NCBI GenBank assembly: GCA_003223995.1
Contig: QHYA01000006.1
Location: 1 to 20,813, forward strand
Direction of reading: 5' to 3'
From: Acidobacteriota bacterium
GTDB taxonomy: Bacteria; Acidobacteriota; Polarisedimenticolia; QHYA01
Length of the DNA stretch: 20,813 bases
A program made the position numbers and the translations under genes. Below the pieces are notes generated by a model. It was not told the origin of the DNA. It ran no database searches and saw nothing but the letters and a program-made list of their open reading frames with translations. Shown one piece after another: positions 14,993 to 20,813 of this stretch (the first letter of the stretch is position 1; each line of letters opens with the position of its first letter).

Positions 14993-16147
14993 TCAGAGGG
15001 CTTGCAGCCGTTCGAAGAACCGACGGTAGGGCAGGACGAGAACGTCTTCCAGCCGGTACTCCTCTGGGACCTCCGAGACGACGACTCGTGAGACCCCGGG
15101 ATGCGCCTGCCCGAAGGATCGCAGACCCGTCAGGTCTGCGCTCGCGATCCTCCTCTTCGCCTTGATCTCGGCAGCCAGCCGCAGACTCCCGTGCCGCTCG
15201 ATCACGAGATCCACCTCGGCGCCCTGGTTCGTCCGCCAGTAGAACATCCGGGCCTCACTGCCGCGGTAGTCCAGGAGTCGGAGACACTCCAGGACGATCC
15301 ACTGTTCGAATAGCCGGCCGCGTGTCGAGGGGTCGGAAGGCGCGGTGAGGCGGCGATTCAGCGCGTTTGTCACTCCGGTGTCGAACAGATAGAAGCGCGG
15401 GTGGCCGACGAGCCGCGCGCGAGGGCTGCGTCGCCAGGGTTCGAGCCGGAAGCCGATGAGGGTGTCCTCGAGGATCTGGTAGTACTCCTGAACGGTCCGT
15501 GCCGCGAGAGAAGCGTCGCGCGCCACGGCCGCATAGTTGAGAATCTCGCCGCACTGGGAGGCCACGATGTCCAGGAAACGGGCAAACCCGCCCAGGTTGC
15601 GAACAAGGGCTTCGGCCTGGATCTCCTCACGCAGGTAGGTCTCGGAATAACTGCGCAGCAGTTCCAGCGCATCCTGTTCCGTGCCCGTCACAACGGCCGG
15701 CAGGCTTCCCAGCCGGAGCGTGCGATCGAGGTCGAACAGTTCGCCCTGCTCGATGTGGGTCAGCGGGTGAAGCCGTAGCGTAGTCGCGCGCCCGGCCAGC
15801 AGGTTGGTTCCGCGTCGCTTCAGCTTCCTGGCGCTCGATCCGGTCAGGATGAAACGGGCCGCGTGCCGCTCGATCAGCCCGTGAACCTCGTCAAGCAGTT
15901 CGGGGACCTTCTGGACCTCATCCACGAAGATAGTGGTCGCGCCCGTGCGGATCTTCGCCTCCGCCTCGAGGCGGAAAAGAGAAGGCTCCTTGGAGAACCT
16001 CAGGAATGCGTCATGCTGGAGAAGGTCAATGACCCACGACCGCTCTGGCAGGGTGTTGCGGACGAGAGTGCTCTTGCCGGTCTGCCGCGGACCGAGCAAC
16101 AGGCAGGAACGCCGTCGGCGCAGGGCAAGAAGCCTCTTTAATAGCAT
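14993..16147 (-). CDS. AAA ATPase with DUF4143 domain
   Basis: This 384-residue protein belongs to a common, patchily distributed bacterial and archaeal family of unknown function. The N-terminal AAA module has Walker A GPRQTGKST at 19-27, Walker B FVDEVQ at 74-79 and a sensor-like ARFILTGSSARKL at about 96-108. The DUF4143 part spans about 160-330 (SYSETYLREEIQAEALVRNL, FYLFDTGVTNAL). Near the end GAEVDLVI followed by LRLAAEIKAKR resembles a PD-(D/E)XK nuclease-type D...ExK pattern. The start ATG 16147 gives the usual N terminus but has no clear ribosome site and lies in AT-richer DNA than its surroundings, which fits lateral transfer. It is bracketed by 18-base repeats and separates the export operon from the barrel gene. 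Confidence 0.9.
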   Translation of the reverse strand: MLLKRLLALRRRRSCLLLGPRQTGKSTLVRNTLPERSWVIDLLQHDAFLRFSKEPSLFRLEAEAKIRTGATTIFVDEVQKVPELLDEVHGLIERHAARFILTGSSARKLKRRGTNLLAGRATTLRLHPLTHIEQGELFDLDRTLRLGSLPAVVTGTEQDALELLRSYSETYLREEIQAEALVRNLGGFARFLDIVASQCGEILNYAAVARDASLAARTVQEYYQILEDTLIGFRLEPWRRSPRARLVGHPRFYLFDTGVTNALNRRLTAPSDPSTRGRLFEQWIVLECLRLLDYRGSEARMFYWRTNQGAEVDLVIERHGSLRLAAEIKAKRRIASADLTGLRSFGQAHPGVSRVVVSEVPEEYRLEDVLVLPYRRFFERLQAL

Positions 16148-16214
16148 ATTGTTGCCGAAATGTACGGTATTTCAGCGTCATAATGCAAGGGGTTTCAACG
16201 TGTCCGAGCTGTCC

Positions 16215-16232
16215 TCAATCCAGCGTCTTGCG
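16215..16232 (-). repeat. 18-bp direct repeat, right copy (3' end of permease A)
   Basis: This is identical to 14940-14957. Here it is the natural 3' end of the ABC-2 permease A gene (RKTLD then TGA). The distance between the starts of the two copies is 1275 bases. An insertion that duplicated the gene end would leave this arrangement. Confidence 0.7.
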
Positions 16233-16883
16233 GAACCTGAAGGAGGCGAGAGAGACGAACAGCGCGCCGAAGGCGGCGAGGGCGACGGCATCGGGCCACA
16301 GAACCGCGATCCCGGACCCCCTCAGGAAGATCCCCCTGATGATGTCGTTGTAGTAGCGGAGCGGAATGGCGCGTGTCGCGTGCTGGATCGGCCCGGGCAT
16401 GTTCTCGATGGGGAAGATCAGACCCGAGAGGTAGATCATCGGAACCATCAGGACGAAGACGGATGTCATCATCGCCTGCTGCTGGGTGCGCACAAGAGTG
16501 GACACGAGAAGGCCGAGGCCGAGCGTGTTCGCAAGGAAGAGCATCGTCAGGCACGCGAGAAGGGCAAAGGACCCGCGCAAGGGGACGCCGAAGACCCAGA
16601 CCACGAGCAGGCTGACGAGGATGAGATCGACGAAACCGATGATGGCGAAGGGGAAGAGCTTGCCTGCGATGAGCTGCCAGGGGCGGACGGGGGTGACGCT
16701 GAGCTGCTCGAGCGTTCCGATCTCCTTCTCGCGGACCACAGCCATCGACGGAAGGATCATCGTCGTCAGCATGAGCACCAGGGCGAGGATCGCGGGGAGG
16801 TAGAACCAGCGGCTCTTCAGGTCCGGGTTGTAGAAGACCCTCGGGACCAGCTCGATACTCGGAACCGGGCCGGGCCGTGGCAC
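16215..16883 (-). CDS. ABC-2 type permease A, C-terminal part of a frame-broken gene
   Basis: This is the membrane half of an ABC-2 (YhhJ/YbhS-like) exporter subunit. It carries RVFYNPDLKSRWFYLPAILA, the first of five or six membrane segments in view, then the family signature VVREKEIGTLEQLSVTPVRP, further helices and IYLSGLIFPIENMP, PLRYYNDIIRGIFLRGSG and the terminal FRFRKTLD. GTG 16883 is merely the first start codon in frame: family-like sequence continues upstream in this frame to about 16966 (GFGAERLQARLVRQVEQAQP), where it is severed from the N-terminal part. Permeases A and B would form a heterodimer driven by the ATPase encoded two genes upstream. If the break is real, the exporter has lost one subunit. 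Confidence 0.82.
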   Translation of the reverse strand: MPRPGPVPSIELVPRVFYNPDLKSRWFYLPAILALVLMLTTMILPSMAVVREKEIGTLEQLSVTPVRPWQLIAGKLFPFAIIGFVDLILVSLLVVWVFGVPLRGSFALLACLTMLFLANTLGLGLLVSTLVRTQQQAMMTSVFVLMVPMIYLSGLIFPIENMPGPIQHATRAIPLRYYNDIIRGIFLRGSGIAVLWPDAVALAAFGALFVSLASFRFRKTLD

Positions 16884-16897
16884 CGGTTCGAGCCGCG

Positions 16898-17284
16898 TCA
16901 GCCCGGTCGGCTGCGCCTGCTCGACCTGCCGGACGAGTCTGGCCTGGAGCCGCTCCGCTCCGAACCCCGAAATGATGCCGCTCCGATGACCAGGGCGATC
17001 TGCGCGTCGCCCCGGACAAGCCAGGGGTCGATCTGCCGCACGGTCTCGGCGGCCCCGGCCAGACGGAAATACCCCGAAGCAACGAAGCGGTCTGCAAGCT
17101 CCCGGCTTTCCCGCGTGCGGTCCTGGTCGATCAGCAGAAGCGGGACGTTCTTCACGTCCGTGTTCGCTGCGAAGCCGAGCGCGAGCAGCTGCACGAGCGG
17201 GCCGATCACCAGCACGGGGATGATCTTCCGGTCCTGCCGGAGCTGCAGGAATTCCTTGACGATGATCCTCAGGAGAACGTTCAT
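16898..17284 (-). CDS. ABC-2 type permease A, N-terminal part of a frame-broken gene
   Basis: ATG 17284 opens MNVLLRIIVKEFLQLRQDRK, the usual N terminus, then one membrane segment (IIPVLVIGPLVQLLALGFAA) and the extracytoplasmic domain (LLLIDQDRTRESRELADRFV, up to DAQIALVIGAASF). Recognisable sequence stops near 16970 in this frame and resumes in the -1 frame, at a run of four Cs on the plus strand (16965-16968). The frame then closes at 16898. The gene starts 50 bases after permease B ends, on the same strand, with GGAG upstream. The two parts together would give roughly 355 residues, matching permease B. Confidence 0.78.
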   Translation of the reverse strand: MNVLLRIIVKEFLQLRQDRKIIPVLVIGPLVQLLALGFAANTDVKNVPLLLIDQDRTRESRELADRFVASGYFRLAGAAETVRQIDPWLVRGDAQIALVIGAASFRGSERSGSRPDSSGRSSRRSRPG

Positions 17285-17334
17285 CCTTGGTGCTCCATCC
17301 GGCAAATACGGTTGCATTCGGGTGCCGGTCGCAC

Positions 17335-18459
17335 TCAGTCCGCCTTCCGCGTGAGCCGGAACCACGCGAGGCCGAAGATCACCCCCGCATAGATCGTCAG
17401 GAAGAGCAGGTCGCGTCTGTAGGGGGCCAGGCTCGCCCCTTTCAGGATGATCCCCCGCAGGATGACGAGGAAGTAACGGGTGGGGAAAGCGTAGGTGAGC
17501 CACTGGAGCAGGCGCGGCATCGATCGGATCGGGAAGATGAACCCGGACAGGAAAATGGCCGGGAGGGTCGCGAAGACGCTGCCGACCTGGAAGGCGATGG
17601 CCTGGGAGTCGGCGAAGCTCGATATCAGCAGACCGAAGCCGAGCGCGCCGAAAAGATACAGCAGCGTGGTGGCGAAGAGATCGAGCAGAGGTCCTCTCAC
17701 CTGCACCGCGAACAGCGCCCTCGCGACCAGCAGGATGATCCCCATGGCCACCAGAGCGATGCCCAGGTAGGGGAGGGTCTTTCCCAGAATCAGCTCCGCG
17801 GGCCGCAGCGACGTGACGCGAAGCTGCTCCATCGTGCCCCGCTCCTTCTCTCGCACCACCGACAGCGCCGTCGAGAGAACGGAGGTGAGCATCAGGATGA
17901 AGCCGATCAGCCCAGGCACCAGAAACTGCGTGGACTTGAGCTCGGGGTTGTACCAGGCACGCGGCTCGTAATCGATGACCCGGGAAGTGCGGAGCTGCTG
18001 ATCCGGCAGGGCCTTCCGCAGGATGGCGGTGTTGGCGTCCGCCACGACGGCCGAAGAGGTGCCGAGCACCGTCGTGGCGGTGTTGGCGTCGGCGCCGTCG
18101 AGCAGCAGTTGCACCCGCGCTCGCCGTCCTTCGTCGAGGTCCCTGGCATAGTTCTCTGGGATCACCAGCACGGCTCTGGCGAGCCGGCGCTCGAGCACGC
18201 CGTCCAGGTTGGAGCCTGCGGGCAGATCGGCGGCACGATCGAAATAGGTGGAGTTGGTGAAGGAGGCGATCAGCTCGCGGCTGCCCGCGCTCCCGTCCCT
18301 ATCCTGGACGGCCAGGGCCACGTGCCTCACGTCGAAGTTCAGCGCGTAGCCATAGAGCAGGAGCATGGCCGCGGGAATCCCGAGAAGCAGCGCGAGGGTC
18401 AGGGGATCGCGCGAGGCCTGGCGCATCTCTTTCAGGGCAACGGCCAGGACCTTCCTCAT
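17335..18459 (-). CDS. ABC-2 type permease B (YhhJ/YbhR-like)
   Basis: This intact 374-residue exporter permease begins MRKVLAVALKEMRQASRDPL and has one membrane segment at about 21-38. A large extracytoplasmic domain follows (to about 170, including LVIPENYARDLDEGRRARVQ). Five membrane segments contain the signature VVREKERGTMEQLRVTSLRP and IFLSGFIFPIRSMP, and the protein ends RLTRKAD. It pairs with permease A and the ATPase. The start ATG 18459 overlaps the ATPase stop as ATGA, indicating coupled translation. Relatives export hydrophobic drugs or cell-envelope components; the substrate here is not evident. Confidence 0.93.
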   Translation of the reverse strand: MRKVLAVALKEMRQASRDPLTLALLLGIPAAMLLLYGYALNFDVRHVALAVQDRDGSAGSRELIASFTNSTYFDRAADLPAGSNLDGVLERRLARAVLVIPENYARDLDEGRRARVQLLLDGADANTATTVLGTSSAVVADANTAILRKALPDQQLRTSRVIDYEPRAWYNPELKSTQFLVPGLIGFILMLTSVLSTALSVVREKERGTMEQLRVTSLRPAELILGKTLPYLGIALVAMGIILLVARALFAVQVRGPLLDLFATTLLYLFGALGFGLLISSFADSQAIAFQVGSVFATLPAIFLSGFIFPIRSMPRLLQWLTYAFPTRYFLVILRGIILKGASLAPYRRDLLFLTIYAGVIFGLAWFRLTRKAD

Positions 18460-19448
18460 GGCACGCCCCTCTGGACGCGGCTGCCTGCTTTCTCTGTCGG
18501 TTTCTGTTCTCCGCGAGTGCGCGAAGCCTCCTCCGTTTCGATCGTGTGAATGAACACGTCCTCCAGAGACGGGACGATCGGCTCCACGCGCGCGGGGACG
18601 TTGCCGGACCTCTGGAGAAGCTCCAGGGCCCGCCTCTGCCCCGTGCCGGCGTCCGGAACGACCAGATGCAGGCGGCTGCCGAAAAGCGATGCCTCGAGCA
18701 CGTCTTCGTGGCGCTCGAAGAGATCGAGGGCCTCGAACAACCGGGGGCAGCTCACTTCGATCACGGCGCGCCCGGCGAAGACCTGCTTGAGCTGGCTGAC
18801 AGTCCCCATGGAGATCAGACGGCCGGCATGCATGAGCGCGATCCGCCGGCAGTGTTCGGCTTCATCAAGGTAGTGTGTCGTGACGATGATCGTGACCCCT
18901 TCCTCGGCCATCTTGTCGATGAGGTTCCAGAAGCTCCTGCGGGAGATCGGATCGACGCCTCCGGTCGGCTCGTCGAGGAAAAGGACCTTCGGCCGGTGCA
19001 GAACCGCGCAGGCAAGCGCCAGTCGCTGCTTCCAACCTCCCGGCAGGCTCCGGGTCATCAGGTCCTCCTTCCCTTCGAGCCCCGCCTGGCTCACGGCCCA
19101 GGCCTGGCGTTGATCGAGGATCACGCCCCTCAGGCCATAGACACCGCCAAAGAAACGCAGGTTCTGCCTCACGGTCAGGTCTTCGTAGAGGCTGAAGCGT
19201 TGCGTCATGTAGCCGATGCGCCGCTTGACCTCCTCCGGGTCACGAGCCACGTCCACCCCTTCCACAAGCGCCGTTCCCCCGCTGGGCGCGAGCAGGCCGC
19301 AGATCATCCTGATGACCGTGGACTTGCCGGCGCCGTTGCTTCCGAGAAGGCCGAAGACCTCTCCCTCCTCGACCGCGATGGTGAGATCGTCGACGGCTTT
19401 GAAAGCGCCGAACGATTTGGAGAGATGTCGCGTCTCGACAGCAGCCAT
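18456..19448 (-). CDS. ABC transporter ATP-binding protein of the ABC-2 exporter
   Basis: This 330-residue cytoplasmic ATPase energises permeases A/B. Walker A GSNGAGKST lies at 36-44, Q-loop Gln at 83 (YMTQRFSLYEDLT), signature LPGGWKQR at 135-142 (a variant of LSGGxxQR with Pro in place of Ser), Walker B VLFLDE at 155-160 and the H-loop H192 (TTHYLDEAEHC). A C-terminal regulatory extension follows (about 215-330). ATG 19448 is chosen over the longer in-frame start, because a GGGAG motif precedes it and the longer form would overlap the channel gene and add Ala/Arg-rich residues. It lies 2 bases after the TolC-type gene and overlaps permease B by 4. Confidence 0.93.
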   Translation of the reverse strand: MAAVETRHLSKSFGAFKAVDDLTIAVEEGEVFGLLGSNGAGKSTVIRMICGLLAPSGGTALVEGVDVARDPEEVKRRIGYMTQRFSLYEDLTVRQNLRFFGGVYGLRGVILDQRQAWAVSQAGLEGKEDLMTRSLPGGWKQRLALACAVLHRPKVLFLDEPTGGVDPISRRSFWNLIDKMAEEGVTIIVTTHYLDEAEHCRRIALMHAGRLISMGTVSQLKQVFAGRAVIEVSCPRLFEALDLFERHEDVLEASLFGSRLHLVVPDAGTGQRRALELLQRSGNVPARVEPIVPSLEDVFIHTIETEEASRTRGEQKPTEKAGSRVQRGVP

Positions 19449-19450
19449 TC

Positions 19451-20662
19451 TTACTTCTCCCGCGACTGCTCCGGCCGCAGCGGCTCTTCTCGTGCGCCCC
19501 GGCATTCCGTCCGTGCTGCGGTGGCGGGAGGCCCCTCCGCTCCTCCCGTCGCCCTTTTCAAGTTCGCAAGGGCGACCTGGATCTGGACGAGGGACTGGGT
19601 TCGGTCGAGTCCGGCCCGCAGCAAAGCAGCTTCGGCGTCGAGCAGCTCGGAGGACGGGATCAATCCTTCGTGATACCGGTCCTGGGCCACCCGGCGGTTC
19701 TCCTGGGCCGCCACCAGGCTCCGTCCGGCGACCTCCAGCGCCGCCGCTGCCGTTCGCAGCTCCAGGACCCGCGAGGTCACTTCGAGCTGGATCCGGCGTT
19801 CCAGGTCCACGAGCGCCTGCCGCGCAGAGTCGGCTTGCGCTCGGGCCTGCGCGGCTTCCGCAGCCACGCGGCCTCCGTCGAAGAGGATCAGAGAAAGGCT
19901 CACTCCGGCGTCCCAGGTGCCTCTCCAGGTCGCTTCCGGAGGGAGGATCCTGCGGTTGGGGTTTGCGTAGTCGTAGCCGGCGGAGAAGCCAAACTGGGGA
20001 CGTAGGCCCGCGCGTTGCGCTCGCGCTCGGGCTTCGGCTGCCTCGACGCGGGCAGCGAGTGCGGCCCGCTCCGGCCGGACTTGCAGGGCCTCGGCGACCA
20101 GACCCGGCGTCTCCTTGGATGGGATCGCAGGCTGACCGAGCGGCTCGGTCGGTTCAACGAACGATCCCTCGGGCAGCCCCAGCAGCCGCACCAGGTTGGC
20201 ATTTTCGACATCCGCGGCCGTGGCGGCCCGCAGGCGTGACAGTTCAGCCCTGTCTCTGTCCACCTGGACGGCCAGGACCTCGTTGCGGGCCGCCATGCCG
20301 GCCTGCTCCCGGTCTCGTGATTCCTTCAGATGCGCCTCGTAGGAAGCGATCGCCTCGCGCAGCGTCTTCTCGTCCTCCCGCGCCGAGACGAGCGACCAGT
20401 AGGCGAGGGCCGTCTCCAGATCGAGGTCGGCGCCGGCCGCTCGGGTGTCGTTCTCCGCCGCCCTCAGATCCTGTTTGGAGGCCGCGATCGAGTTGGTCAC
20501 TCGCCCTCCGGTATAGATCGGCAGGCTGACGGCCAGCCGAGAGCGGTAGTTGTCGGGCAGGTTCGGAAAGATCGTCCGTATCCCGTCGCCCGGGATGGGG
20601 ATGGTCAGTTCCGGGACATTCGAGTTGCGCGTGTAGCCTGCTGTCAGGTCCACCTCTGGCAC
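19451..20662 (-). CDS. TolC-family outer-membrane channel protein, N terminus missing
   Basis: This channel component allows substrates to leave the cell, with the ABC-2 exporter and a separately encoded adaptor. From GTG 20662 it has 403 residues with the two OEP repeats: VDLTAGYTRNSNVPELTIP, RLAVSLPIYTGGRVTNSIAA and long helices, then RPQFGFSAGYDYANPNRR and SLSLILFDGGRVAAEAAQAR. The tail (after LKRATGG) is Pro/Ala/Arg-rich. Homologous sequence continues upstream to about 20730 (PRVGQVLALEFAASAALREA), but an in-frame stop at 20744-20746 ends it before the signal peptide and first strand. It is therefore broken, truncated by insertion, or has an assembly fault at its 5' end. The gene ends 2 bases before the ATPase start. 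Confidence 0.85.
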   Translation of the reverse strand: MPEVDLTAGYTRNSNVPELTIPIPGDGIRTIFPNLPDNYRSRLAVSLPIYTGGRVTNSIAASKQDLRAAENDTRAAGADLDLETALAYWSLVSAREDEKTLREAIASYEAHLKESRDREQAGMAARNEVLAVQVDRDRAELSRLRAATAADVENANLVRLLGLPEGSFVEPTEPLGQPAIPSKETPGLVAEALQVRPERAALAARVEAAEARARAQRAGLRPQFGFSAGYDYANPNRRILPPEATWRGTWDAGVSLSLILFDGGRVAAEAAQARAQADSARQALVDLERRIQLEVTSRVLELRTAAAALEVAGRSLVAAQENRRVAQDRYHEGLIPSSELLDAEAALLRAGLDRTQSLVQIQVALANLKRATGGAEGPPATAARTECRGAREEPLRPEQSREK

Positions 20663-20724
20663 TCGGTGGGCATTCGCCTCGCGCAGGGCGGCGCTGGCGG
20701 CGAATTCGAGGGCCAGGACCTGCC

Positions 20725-20811
20725 CTACCCTCGGGGTATCTGTTTACCGGGTTTTTCATTAAGTGGTCGGCCCAAGTCCCGGCGGAACGATGGGTTCAGC
20801 CGTTCGTAGCA
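20725..20811 (-). other. Partial open frame abutting the 5' end of the TolC gene
   Basis: On the minus strand a frame reads in from the window edge (CYERLNPSFRRDLGRPLNEK, then PGKQIPRG) and stops at TAG 20725-20727, exactly where TolC homology begins. It could be the end of another gene, or part of a mobile element that cut the channel gene. I do not recognise the residues, and the stretch is too short to decide. Confidence 0.2.
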
Positions 20812-20813
20812 TC

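Noticed and set aside
16148..16214. TTGCAT / TACATT as a promoter for the DUF4143 gene
   Set aside because: The stretch is AT-rich and plausibly holds the promoter, but the best hexamers match poorly, so no position is claimed.
1..20813. CRISPR array, tRNA or rRNA genes
   Set aside because: No regularly spaced repeats, cloverleaf-like sequences or rRNA motifs were noticed on reading both strands.

Overview
The window is high-GC DNA with dense, mostly co-oriented genes, strong GGAGG-type ribosome sites and G/C-ending codons. Outer-membrane components (a beta-barrel protein ending in Phe and a TolC-type channel) point to a Gram-negative (diderm) bacterium. Style and gene content suggest an environmental lineage such as Acidobacteriota, Methylomirabilota/Rokubacteria or a deltaproteobacterial relative. 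That placement is inference, because no rRNA or single-copy marker gene is present.

Left part (1-3007, minus strand): a window-truncated Hsp20 small heat-shock protein lies downstream of a 161-residue protein of unknown function with three GLSHT motifs, behind a good sigma70-like promoter. Next comes a NarL/FixJ-type two-component pair. The PAS-containing histidine kinase is split by a one-base frame change in a G-rich stretch. The response regulator has no ATG/GTG/TTG at the expected place but has an AUA with a perfect Shine-Dalgarno, overlapping the kinase stop as ATAA.

Positions 3021-5807 (plus strand): a near-consensus promoter drives an orphan ParB-domain protein, followed by a bacterioferritin-like protein and an M50 site-2 protease with two CBS domains. 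Between this block and the next is a degraded C-terminal scrap of a Uma2-family (DUF820) nuclease with one extra base.

Positions 6051-10330 (minus strand): a small membrane-like unknown protein, an 1112-residue CPBP (CAAX-type) intramembrane protease with a large internal duplication offset by about 570 residues whose second half lacks the catalytic motifs, and a small conserved hypothetical (6051-6398).

Positions 10560-14083 (plus strand): a MacA/HlyD-type periplasmic adaptor translationally coupled (GTGA) to a 750-residue fusion of two MacB/FtsX permease modules with no ATPase beside it. A convergent outer-membrane beta-barrel gene follows (14114-14683).

Positions 14940-20813 (minus strand): a DUF4143 AAA ATPase gene is bracketed by an exact 18-bp direct repeat, the right copy being the 3' end of an ABC-2 permease gene. 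Upstream runs an export operon in the order TolC-type channel, ABC ATPase, ABC-2 permease B, ABC-2 permease A. Permease A is broken by a frame change, and the TolC gene lacks its signal peptide because its frame is closed just upstream.

Taken together, the window holds two tripartite-type efflux systems on opposite strands, two unrelated families of intramembrane protease, a stress-protein pair and a two-component system. Several single-base frame breaks in G/C runs leave open whether some are assembly errors or genuine decay.
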